NCBI GenBank assembly: GCA_030740795.1 | Contig: JASLWO010000068.1 | Span: 1 to 64,000 of the forward strand | Source: Acidimicrobiales bacterium | Lineage (GTDB): Bacteria; Actinomycetota; Acidimicrobiia; Acidimicrobiales; UBA8592 | Reading direction: 5' to 3' | Length of the DNA stretch: 64,000 bases | Shown: in pieces, positions 8,406 to 16,106 of the stretch | Position numbering within the stretch: the first letter of the stretch is position 1 | Layout of the letters: each line of letters begins with the position of its first letter | Made by a program: the position numbers and the translations under genes | The notes under the pieces: generated by a model | What the model saw: the letters and a program-made list of their open reading frames with translations, nothing else | Databases searched by the model: none | What the model was told of the DNA's origin: nothing

Positions 8406-10127
8406 ATGCTTGGAGAAAAATGGATTACTGATAGGACTCCTACTGAAAGATTCCCTCATTACACTCGTGCTAATGCCGGTGAAGTGCTTGCCGACCCTGT
8501 AACTCCGCTTGGGTGGACATTTGGCTGGGAATCTGGAATTGTCCTCGGATGCCGAGATGGATTTGTTTCATACGGTGTCTTTGACGCCGATGAATACGGC
8601 GACCCTCCTGAAACATTCGGTCTTTTCGGAGGTTATTTCTACAATTGTTTGACGTCGGCTCGGATGATGGGCGTACGCATGCCTGGCGTTACTCCTGAAG
8701 CTATTGACGATGCATATTTTGATGCTCATCCAGATGTCCCACCTTACGTTGCAGAGGATTGGCATGAAAGTCCACGACACAGTGAAATGCTCACTGAAAC
8801 AGGCGCTTACTTGCTAGGTGCAGAATCTCATCCACCTACGGAGGAACACAAATTGCTCGCTCAAAAGATTCGAGCAGGACGCCCTGATTTATCATCTTTA
8901 ACAAACTCAGAGCTATTGGCCAGAGCTCGTTCACTGCAGCCGCATCTTGTCGCCATGTTCGAACAACATGTTTGGGTGTCTTTAGGAGCATCAAATGGTC
9001 CAGGAATACTCTCAGCACTTTTAGCCGAGGTCGATCGGCTTGATGATGTGGTTAAACTACTGTCCGGTATCGGAGATGTGGACTCTGCAGACATTGGCCG
9101 AGAACTTTGGAAATTATCTCGGATGATTAGGCAAAACTCAAATCTCTCTAATGCTTTTGATCAGGGAGTTGACGACTTAATCCTTGATCGTTGTTCCGAA
9201 GAATTTGGTGCAGCCTTTAATGATTTCCTTTACAACCATGGTTCCAGAGGTCCGAATGAATGGGATATTGGTGCAGATACCTACGAAACGAAGCCTGAAT
9301 TGGCTCTTTCAATGCTTAATTCAATGAGGCAGCAAGATGACAGCGCTGACCCGGAAATAGCAATTCAAAGAAATGGAGAGATCCGCGAAGAATTGAGGAT
9401 TGAATTTTCAGAAATGTTTGCAGGCAATGAGGAAGCAGCCGCCATGTTTGCTGCTGGAATGCAATCCGGTGAAGTTTGGCTAGCTGCGAGAGAGCGACAG
9501 AAAAGCTCAATTGTGAAACCCATTCAAGAGATTCGACTATGTTTCATTGAACTGGCTTCAAGACTCGTCGAAAGTGGATCGATATCTGATGCCGACCTTA
9601 TTTTTATGCTGCTTGAAGGTGAATTAGATGAGTTCATAGCTGATCCCTCTTCCTTTGATGAGCTACTATCTGAACGAAAGTCAGATTTTGCACTCCTCTT
9701 TGATCTAGTCCCACCTTTTATCGTTAATACTAAGTGCGCTCCCCTATCTGAATGGGATAAAAGATCTGAACGTCAAATAGATCCTGTCGGTGGAGGCGAT
9801 GTCCTTTCTGGAGTTGCTTGCTCACCGGGATTGGTCACAGGGATTGCAAGGGTAATCTTGGATCCAAACGACTCTGCAAGTTTAAAGCCAGGAGACATTT
9901 TGGTTACCCAAAATACCGACCCTGCTTGGACCCCTTTATTTCTTGTAGCTGGAGCAGTTGTAGTGAATGTCGGCGCTATTGCTAGCCATGCAAGCATAGT
10001 GAGCCGAGAACTAGGAATCCCATGCGTAGCCTCAGTCCCAGACGCAAGTTTACGTATACCAGATGGTGCAACAATTACAGTTGACGGTTCAAACGGAACT
10101 GTATCTATTGACCAATTGCCCAATTGA
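8406..10127 (+). CDS. PEP-utilizing enzyme mobile-domain protein lacking an ATP-grasp domain
   Basis: 573 residues. The C-terminal 100 residues (about 468-570) are the swivelling phosphohistidine domain of PEP synthase, pyruvate phosphate dikinase and rifampin phosphotransferase: GVACSPGLVTGIARV, KPGDILVTQNTDPAWTPLF, GAIASHASIVSRELGIPCV. The phospho-acceptor would be His528. The N-terminal 450 residues are mostly helical and acidic and resemble the middle part of rifampin phosphotransferase-like proteins. No ATP-grasp nucleotide-binding motif is visible, so a separate partner would have to supply phosphoryl transfer. GGAGG four bases before the ATG sets the start. The 197 bases upstream (8209-8405) hold nothing I recognise. 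Confidence 0.75.
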   Translation: MLGEKWITDRTPTERFPHYTRANAGEVLADPVTPLGWTFGWESGIVLGCRDGFVSYGVFDADEYGDPPETFGLFGGYFYNCLTSARMMGVRMPGVTPEAIDDAYFDAHPDVPPYVAEDWHESPRHSEMLTETGAYLLGAESHPPTEEHKLLAQKIRAGRPDLSSLTNSELLARARSLQPHLVAMFEQHVWVSLGASNGPGILSALLAEVDRLDDVVKLLSGIGDVDSADIGRELWKLSRMIRQNSNLSNAFDQGVDDLILDRCSEEFGAAFNDFLYNHGSRGPNEWDIGADTYETKPELALSMLNSMRQQDDSADPEIAIQRNGEIREELRIEFSEMFAGNEEAAAMFAAGMQSGEVWLAARERQKSSIVKPIQEIRLCFIELASRLVESGSISDADLIFMLLEGELDEFIADPSSFDELLSERKSDFALLFDLVPPFIVNTKCAPLSEWDKRSERQIDPVGGGDVLSGVACSPGLVTGIARVILDPNDSASLKPGDILVTQNTDPAWTPLFLVAGAVVVNVGAIASHASIVSRELGIPCVASVPDASLRIPDGATITVDGSNGTVSIDQLPN

Positions 10128-10133
10128 GCTCCT

Positions 10134-11522
10134 TTGTTGGGTAAGAGCAGAATAGGCACTAAAACGAATCAGAATCGCATAAAGGGAAATTTAAAACTTG
10201 CAGCTTTAATGGCTGGATTTATTGGTGGTTGGGACGCCTCTGCGTCTTTCTTTGTCTTCCCAGATATACGTGACAATTTTGCTGGCGGAGACGCTGCAGC
10301 AGCATCATGGGTACTAACCGTGACAAATATCGTTGGCGCAGCATTACTTCTCCAGTCTGGGAGACTGACAGATAAATCTGGACCGCATCGACTCTATAAA
10401 TTCGGAGTGCAGATATTTGTACTAGGCGTAGTGCTGTCTACAATTGCTCCTTCTCTATGGTTCCTTATCATCGCTCGAGGTTTATCTGCTGCTAGTCAGG
10501 CCCTTATGGGACCTGCTGCCATTGCGCTTGTAATCAAATACTCGGGTCGGGGGCACGAATCTGAAGCCGTTGGCCGCTGGGGGTTCTACACTGCTGTTGC
10601 CGGTGCTATCTCACCACTAATCGTGACTCAATTGATTAGTACTTTTACTTGGCGTTCATTATTTGCTCTTCAAGTACCAATAGGTTTATTCGTATTGTAT
10701 TGCCTATCCGGCGTTGACCTCCCCAAAGGAGGAGACAGTTCAGTCTCTATAAAACCATTAGATTCGATCATAACGATATCTGGTTTAACACTGATAATAC
10801 TTCCAATCGTAAAAGCTGATAACTGGGGAATTACATCACTAAAAACACTTAGTTTTTTCGTAGCGGGATTGCTTCTTCTGGTACTTCTTGTGAAGAACTC
10901 AAGCGAATCACCCTCTTCACCTCTTCAATTGCAATTGTTCAAAAATAGAAATTTTGTATGTGCAAGCATTATGTCTTTATTCGCCGGAATTGCATTTTAT
11001 GCCCATTGGATGTCTGTACTGCTTTACATGACTGAAATTTGGGATTATGGAATCGTGAAAGCAGGTTTAATCTTGACAATCATGCCTGGGTCAATGAGCC
11101 TATTTTCAATTACATCTGGGCGCATGTCAGATAATTACGGATTTCGTTGGGTGATTATTCCGGGAATATTAGTGTATTCGTCACTGTTTTTCTTTCTATG
11201 GCTCTGGGTAGGTCCGAATGAGTCAATGACGTTTCTTATCCCTGCTCTGGTCGGTTCTGGAATTGGCATGGCAACTGTTTGGCCGACCCTGACTGCAATA
11301 GGCGCTAGCGGAACCGAAGAGTCACTCCTTGGTAGTGCTACATCTGTAATTCATACCATTCAACGTGTCGGAGGAGCGCTTGGTATCGCTGTTGTACTTG
11401 CCATTGTTGGTTCAGTTGGTGAAGTTGGTTCATATGAAGCATTTCGTGCTGGTTTACTAGTTATGCCAATGGCTGGAGCAATTACCCTTATTTCTGCTTT
11501 GTTTCTAGATAACCGTTCTTGA
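10134..11522 (+). CDS. MFS transporter, DHA2-like (14-TM) drug:H+ antiporter
   Basis: 462 residues with about 14 hydrophobic segments. Motif A-like GRLTDKSGPHRLYKFG occurs after TM2 (about residues 77-92), and RGLSAASQALMGPAAIALV is the TM4 motif of drug-exporting MFS proteins. The DHA2 family normally has 14 TMs and about 460-500 residues, which fits. The substrate cannot be predicted. The only start that keeps the whole N terminus is TTG at 10134, six bases after the previous stop, so coupling to the PEP-domain gene is likely. The gene converges on tesB. Confidence 0.8.
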   Translation: MLGKSRIGTKTNQNRIKGNLKLAALMAGFIGGWDASASFFVFPDIRDNFAGGDAAAASWVLTVTNIVGAALLLQSGRLTDKSGPHRLYKFGVQIFVLGVVLSTIAPSLWFLIIARGLSAASQALMGPAAIALVIKYSGRGHESEAVGRWGFYTAVAGAISPLIVTQLISTFTWRSLFALQVPIGLFVLYCLSGVDLPKGGDSSVSIKPLDSIITISGLTLIILPIVKADNWGITSLKTLSFFVAGLLLLVLLVKNSSESPSSPLQLQLFKNRNFVCASIMSLFAGIAFYAHWMSVLLYMTEIWDYGIVKAGLILTIMPGSMSLFSITSGRMSDNYGFRWVIIPGILVYSSLFFFLWLWVGPNESMTFLIPALVGSGIGMATVWPTLTAIGASGTEESLLGSATSVIHTIQRVGGALGIAVVLAIVGSVGEVGSYEAFRAGLLVMPMAGAITLISALFLDNRS

Positions 11523-11526
11523 CGAA

Positions 11527-12339
11527 TTAACGTGAAGCTCGTTGCAGTATCTCCTGAACAACAGTTGCAACATGAGTTCCATCCAGAGAATAGACTTTCC
11601 CTGTTGCTAAACCTCGATTTCCGATGTGATTAATTCCTTCATGTACATGCAATTGCCAAGCATATGGGTTTTTTGACCGATGAAACCATACGGCATGGTC
11701 AAGACTCGCTCCGAAAAAAGGTGGTTCAGTTTCGCCACCCCAAAGCCCATCAAAATTAGGATTCTTTCTAATTGCCGCGTCGAATGGAACATCATCACTT
11801 GCGTAGGCAACACCCAATTCATTCGCAATGACACTTGATGTCTCCCCATTAAGTTTTAGCCAAACCGCATGTCCGTATGGCGCTTCGCCAGTCGGGATTA
11901 CGCGTCTTTCCATGAGTTCCGACCAATTATCACTTTCTAAATCAGTCGGGCTTGGGACTAAAGACATATCAAATTGGGCAGAAATGTCTGGCCCAGTTTC
12001 AAGTACCTGAAAAGATGCCGACAGACTTAAGATAGCCCCGTCAGACTGAGTTGCAACAACGCGGCGAGTAGCAAAGGATTTACCATCTCGTAATAAATCA
12101 ACTTCGAAATTAATCACCTGTTCGGAAGTACCACCTCGTATAAAGTAAGCGTGAACGGAGTGAACTTTCATTTTATTATCAACGGTGTTTTGAGCGGCTG
12201 CCAATCCCTGAGCTACTACTTGCCCCCCGTAAACTCTCCCCCATTGATAATCAGGACTGTTTCCTCGATAAGTGGTTTCAGATAGTTGTTCCAGTTCAAT
12301 TAAGTCGTTAAAAGAATGTATTTCGTCTGATGATTTCAC
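11527..12339 (-). CDS. tesB: Acyl-CoA thioesterase II
   Basis: 270 residues with a double hotdog fold. First-half motifs: YRGNSPDYQWGRVYGGQVVAQGLAAA and VHSVHAYFIRGG with SFATRRVVATQSDG. Second half: FFGASLDHAVWFHR (catalytic Asp region of TesB), WQLHVHEGINHIGNRGLATGKVY. These match TesB closely, as does the length (about 285 usual). It hydrolyses medium- to long-chain acyl-CoAs to free acid and CoA. The start is GTG at 12339 with AAGG upstream. It is divergent from the SDR at 12394. Confidence 0.9.
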   Translation of the reverse strand: MKSSDEIHSFNDLIELEQLSETTYRGNSPDYQWGRVYGGQVVAQGLAAAQNTVDNKMKVHSVHAYFIRGGTSEQVINFEVDLLRDGKSFATRRVVATQSDGAILSLSASFQVLETGPDISAQFDMSLVPSPTDLESDNWSELMERRVIPTGEAPYGHAVWLKLNGETSSVIANELGVAYASDDVPFDAAIRKNPNFDGLWGGETEPPFFGASLDHAVWFHRSKNPYAWQLHVHEGINHIGNRGLATGKVYSLDGTHVATVVQEILQRASR

Positions 12340-12393
12340 GGTGAATCCTTATTAGCTTTCTCTGTTTGCTCCGCACAAGGGTATTATCTTTAT

Positions 12394-13176
12394 ATGCAAA
12401 ACGCTGTCATCATAACAGGTGGAGGCTCGGGACTTGGGAAAGCATTATCTAAATTGCTCAAATCCAGGGGCGAGGATGTTATAACGATTGATTGGTCAGG
12501 TGAAGTAAATATAGAAGCAGATTTATCTACTGAGTCTGGAAGAGCACTAGCGGTTAAAGAATCTTTGAATTTATGCAAAACGCCAAAATCAGTTATTTCG
12601 AATGCTGGCTTAAGCCCTATCCATAAAGACCCGACTCAAATTTTAGAAGTGAACTGGTTTGGAGCTGTATACGTTTTAGAGCATTTTTTAAAACCACTTT
12701 CTAAAAATCCTTTCGGTGCGGCAGTTGCCATCTCGTCAATTGGAGCGGCTATCGGTGGCGACACCAACCTTGAACGCTATTTGCTTGATTATGATGCTTC
12801 CGCGGCGAAGGACTACATAAGTGAGATAGCTCAAGACAAACCTTTAGATGCCGGAATAATTGCTTACAGCACATGCAAAGCTGCTTTAGCTCGGTATGTT
12901 CGTTTAAATGCGAGTAGTTGGGGGGCCGAAGGCGTTCGTTTGAACGCTATCGCTCCAGGTCGCATGGAAACTCCCATGCTAGATGGGTTGCTATCAAATC
13001 CGGATGTTTCTCCGGGTATTAAGGCGATGCCAACCGGAATCTCCAACTCGGCGACGGCTGATGAAGTGGCAAATGTTGTTGACTTCTTTCTTGACCCTAA
13101 GTCATCTTTCGTCCATGGTCAGGTGCTGTATGTTGACGGAGGGTCAGAGGCAATTCTACGCCCAGACCTTATATAA
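12394..13176 (+). CDS. Short-chain dehydrogenase/reductase
   Basis: 260 residues. NAD(P)-binding TGGGSGLG at 8-15, SNAG at about 69-72 (NNAG equivalent), catalytic Ser in AISSIGAA and Tyr-Lys in YSTCK, and the C-terminal LYVDGG. About 30 residues are inserted between the catalytic Ser and Tyr (GGDTNLERYLLDYDASAAKD), as in the 3-alpha-hydroxysteroid dehydrogenase-like SDRs, so a steroid- or terpenoid-like substrate is possible but unproven. TATTAT at 12382-12387 lies exactly six bases before the ATG and there is no Shine-Dalgarno, so the mRNA is probably leaderless. Confidence 0.85.
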   Translation: MQNAVIITGGGSGLGKALSKLLKSRGEDVITIDWSGEVNIEADLSTESGRALAVKESLNLCKTPKSVISNAGLSPIHKDPTQILEVNWFGAVYVLEHFLKPLSKNPFGAAVAISSIGAAIGGDTNLERYLLDYDASAAKDYISEIAQDKPLDAGIIAYSTCKAALARYVRLNASSWGAEGVRLNAIAPGRMETPMLDGLLSNPDVSPGIKAMPTGISNSATADEVANVVDFFLDPKSSFVHGQVLYVDGGSEAILRPDLI

Positions 13177-13226
13177 GAATTAATGCATTCACACACCTTG
13201 TATCTTTCTTGGGGCACACTCTTGTA

Positions 13227-13556
13227 ATGCGGTTTTTAATAGATGATTTGAGTGATTTGGATGATGCCATTTTGGATCGACTACCGGAAGAGATAAAGAA
13301 CCAGATTTCAAATGGGAATTTGAAAAAACTTCCGAAATCTTTGGTTGATTCACTTCCCGATCAGATTTCTGAAACAATCCCAAACTCTTTGGTTGAAGCT
13401 GCGAATACAAACCCGATCCTAACGTTGATTATTGTTATTTGTGGAACTATTGGAATTCTTGGCTTCATCTACGGTGTGTTTAAAAGCGGATTCAAAACAG
13501 CCTTATTCTTCGCACTTGTTGCTATCTGCTCATGGGGTTATTACGCGATACTCTAG
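13227..13556 (+). CDS. Small protein with C-terminal membrane hairpin, unknown function
   Basis: 109 residues from ATG at 13227; an upstream TTG at 13209 is less likely. The N-terminal 60 residues are hydrophilic with repeated Asp/Leu/Pro segments (DDLSDLDDAILDRLPEEI, then KKLPKSLVDSLPDQI, then SETIPNSLVEA), which look like three loosely repeated helices. Two hydrophobic segments follow (about 65-85 and 90-108). Family not recognised. It converges on the SDR at 13557 with no gap between the stop codons. Confidence 0.55.
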   Translation: MRFLIDDLSDLDDAILDRLPEEIKNQISNGNLKKLPKSLVDSLPDQISETIPNSLVEAANTNPILTLIIVICGTIGILGFIYGVFKSGFKTALFFALVAICSWGYYAIL

Positions 13557-14279
13557 CTATCGCCCAGTGGTACCTGCGGTTACTCCCCCATCGATGTAGA
13601 TTATTTGCCCGTTAACGTATCGCGCTGCTTCGGAAATTAAAAATTTGATCACTTCAGCAATATCAAGTGGTTCTCCAACCCTCTTTAGCGGAACTGCGTT
13701 AGCTCGTTGTTCGCGCGCACTACCTTCATAATTCGCTGAGGTTCCTTCAGTGACGATTAGCCCTGGCCCCACCGCGTTGACTCTTATTGGGGCTAATTCC
13801 AATGCCCACTGTTGAGTGAGGGTTTCAATCGCTGATTTTGATGCTGCATAAAGACCCAAACCAGGGGAATTGGTTTTTGCTGCAGCTGAGGTGAGGTTGA
13901 TTATTGCGCTTTTGCTGGTCTTGCGCATCTTTGGGAGAGCATATTTTGTGCAGTGTACAGTCCCCATGAGATTTACTTGAATTACTTCTGACTGGAGTGT
14001 GAGTGACATTTCGGACAGTTGTTGTGGGATCCAAATTCCAGCATTATTGACCAAGGCATCTATCTCTTTGAGTGAAGCAAAAAAGTCCGCAACTTCGGTT
14101 TCATTGGTCACATCAAAATTCGCTGTTTCGCAGTTAAGCTTTTTACCTGCCTCTTTCAGAGTGTCGGGGTTCTTGTCTACAATAATTACTTCGTAGTTTT
14201 CGCTTAATAATGTTTCGGCTGTGGCGAAACCTATTCCTTGCGCTCCACCAGTTACAACAATCCGCATGGTTTCTGTCAT
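13557..14279 (-). CDS. Short-chain dehydrogenase/reductase
   Basis: 240 residues, classical SDR. TGGAQGIG at 10-17, NNAG at about 77-80, Ser in NLTSAAA, YAASK catalytic Tyr-Lys, NAVGPGLI, and the C-terminal IIYIDGG. These are the features of NAD(P)H-dependent oxidoreductases with an acyl or alcohol substrate (FabG-like). It lies 28 bases downstream of the small membrane protein on the minus strand, at the tail of the long array with the branched-chain-type ABC importer, so it could act on the same substrates. Confidence 0.85.
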   Translation of the reverse strand: MTETMRIVVTGGAQGIGFATAETLLSENYEVIIVDKNPDTLKEAGKKLNCETANFDVTNETEVADFFASLKEIDALVNNAGIWIPQQLSEMSLTLQSEVIQVNLMGTVHCTKYALPKMRKTSKSAIINLTSAAAKTNSPGLGLYAASKSAIETLTQQWALELAPIRVNAVGPGLIVTEGTSANYEGSAREQRANAVPLKRVGEPLDIAEVIKFLISEAARYVNGQIIYIDGGVTAGTTGR

Positions 14280-14307
14280 TATTGTGATTCCGATTCTTGT
14301 TAGAAGG

Positions 14308-14628
14308 CTATTTCGATTGTGACTCGTATATTTGTCGCAAGAGCCAGAATCGCAAAAATCTACCGATACTGTACCGAAGGTAGACGAACCCGCCGACTAT
14401 TGACAGTGTTAAACCGAAGATTGCAAGAATCACATGTTCGTTGTGCTCTAAGTTGTCGATAGCTAAATCTCCACTATTTTGAGAGCCAGCGACGAAGTAC
14501 GCTATGAAAGCTAAGACTGAACCCCCTACCAGAAGTATTAATCCTAGAATCTCGTATACGCGATCACGGTCTGTCTTCCCTTTTTTCTTTCTCATATCTT
14601 CGACTGCTTGTTGAAAATCATCTGTCAT
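14308..14628 (-). CDS. Small two-TM membrane protein downstream of the ABC importer
   Basis: 106 residues. Charged N terminus (MTDDFQQAVEDMRKKKGKTDRDR), two membrane segments (about 26-47 and 67-85, the latter LAIFGLTLSIVGGFVYL), and a basic C-terminal tail. Family not recognised. It follows the LivF-like gene by 12 bases on the same strand, so it is almost certainly in the same transcript. It might be a helper of the importer, but nothing in it shows this. Confidence 0.6.
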   Translation of the reverse strand: MTDDFQQAVEDMRKKKGKTDRDRVYEILGLILLVGGSVLAFIAYFVAGSQNSGDLAIDNLEHNEHVILAIFGLTLSIVGGFVYLRYSIGRFLRFWLLRQIYESQSK

Positions 14629-14640
14629 AATTGAATTCCC

Positions 14641-15366
14641 CTATTGCTCACTTCTATCTTTCTCCCTTCTGCCAAGATAGGCAGCTGAGAGTTCTTCCTC
14701 AAGTTCGTTCGGATCTCCCTCACGAACTATTTTCCCGTTAATCATTATTCCTGCTTTATTTGAAACACCTAATACAGTTCTTGCGAATTGTTCAACAACA
14801 AGGACGCCTATTCCTTCTTCTGAAATTTGATGAACTATCTCGTATAGATCTTTAACAATTTTGGGGGCTAAACCCATAGACAACTCATCCAATAAAAGAA
14901 TTTTGGGGTTGGTTCCAAGAGCTCGCGACATCGCTAACATTTGTTGTTCCCCACCGGAAAGCGTTCCGGCTAGTTGCTTCCGACGAGTTGCTAACTGTGG
15001 GAATCTGTCAAAGGTCGCTGTCTCAATTTCGTCCAGTTCTGCCCCTGTGTGTGTCATCACCACTAGATTCTCTTGGACACTTAGATTAGGGAAGATACCT
15101 TTACCTTCGGGGATCGTGCATATTCCAACTTTTGATAAGATTTCGGGATTTATCCCTTCCATTGACTGGCCGGAGACTCGTAGTTCCCCTGTGGAGATCC
15201 CGATCTGCCTGCTACAGACTTTTAACGTTGTTGACTTCCCTCCCCCATTAGGACCTAGTAGAGCATAAATATCTCCTGCTTGTAATTCAAGGTTGACTCC
15301 GTCCAGTACAGGTATCCTCCCATATCCTGCAGTAACCTCAACTAATTGCATCAACGGTTTACTCAT
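14641..15366 (-). CDS. livF: Branched-chain-type ABC importer, ATP-binding protein (LivF-like)
   Basis: 241 residues. Walker A GPNGGGKST at 38-46, signature LSGGEQQMLAMSRAL, Walker B ILLLDELSMGLAPKIV, then VVEQFA for the switch region (Gln rather than His is usual in LivF). The LSMGLAP sequence after Walker B is diagnostic of LivF over LivG. It overlaps livG by four bases. It powers import with LivG; actual cargo may be amino acids, amides, urea or carboxylates, since this family is broad. Confidence 0.9.
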   Translation of the reverse strand: MSKPLMQLVEVTAGYGRIPVLDGVNLELQAGDIYALLGPNGGGKSTTLKVCSRQIGISTGELRVSGQSMEGINPEILSKVGICTIPEGKGIFPNLSVQENLVVMTHTGAELDEIETATFDRFPQLATRRKQLAGTLSGGEQQMLAMSRALGTNPKILLLDELSMGLAPKIVKDLYEIVHQISEEGIGVLVVEQFARTVLGVSNKAGIMINGKIVREGDPNELEEELSAAYLGRREKDRSEQ

Positions 15367-16106
15367 AAGTCGCCACCAAGATAAGCGTCTATGACCCTCT
15401 TGTCGATTTGGATCTCATCAGTTGAACCGCTCGCAATAATTGACCCGAAATCTAAGACATACACGTGGTCACACACAGACATGACTAAAGACATATCATG
15501 TTCCACAAGGAATATCGTGATTCCCTCGTTAGTTAATGTTCGGAGAATGTTCCCAAATTCTGCCGTTTCAATATCGTTTTGCCCAGACGCTGGTTCGTCA
15601 AGCAGTATCAATTTAGGGTCTTGCATCAATGAGCGTGCGAGTTCAACCAATCTAGCTTTCCCAGTTGGTATTTCAGCGACGTGGTGATCCGCCAACTCAG
15701 TTAATCCGGTTAGTTCAAGAGTGTCTTCAATCTTTTGATCAATTAATTTTCGAACGATTGTTGAAGTATTACCTCTTGTCCACTGGTTTCTTATTTCAGC
15801 GGAGACTCGTATGTTTTCTTCAACTGTTAGAGATGGGAAAAGTTCAAGTCTTTGGAAAGTTCTACCGACTCCGCTTCGTGCCCGCTTATACGGCGCCATG
15901 TTCGTGATTCTTTCCCCATCCAAACTGATAGCGCCTTCATCGGCCCGGTGAAGACCACTCACCACATTAAATAGGGTTGTTTTTCCAGCTCCATTGGGCC
16001 CAATCAATCCAGTGATTATTCCACGTTCTACGGACATTGACACGTTGTTTAAGGCTATGTGCCCGCCGAATCTGACTGTTATGTCTTTTATGTCTAGGTA
16101 ACTCAT
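15363..16106 (-). CDS. livG: Branched-chain-type ABC importer, ATP-binding protein (LivG-like)
   Basis: 247 residues. Walker A GPNGAGKTT at 36-44, GVGRTFQRLELFP (Q-loop, typical LivG), signature-like IPTGKARLVELARSL, Walker B LILLDEPASGQND, and switch FLVEHDMSLVM. The signature motif is IPTGK where LivG usually has LPYGQ/LSYGQ, and GQND replaces the common GLN, so it is a slightly divergent member. Its start shares one base with the permease stop, and livF overlaps its end by four bases, giving tight coupling. Confidence 0.9.
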   Translation of the reverse strand: MSYLDIKDITVRFGGHIALNNVSMSVERGIITGLIGPNGAGKTTLFNVVSGLHRADEGAISLDGERITNMAPYKRARSGVGRTFQRLELFPSLTVEENIRVSAEIRNQWTRGNTSTIVRKLIDQKIEDTLELTGLTELADHHVAEIPTGKARLVELARSLMQDPKLILLDEPASGQNDIETAEFGNILRTLTNEGITIFLVEHDMSLVMSVCDHVYVLDFGSIIASGSTDEIQIDKRVIDAYLGGDL

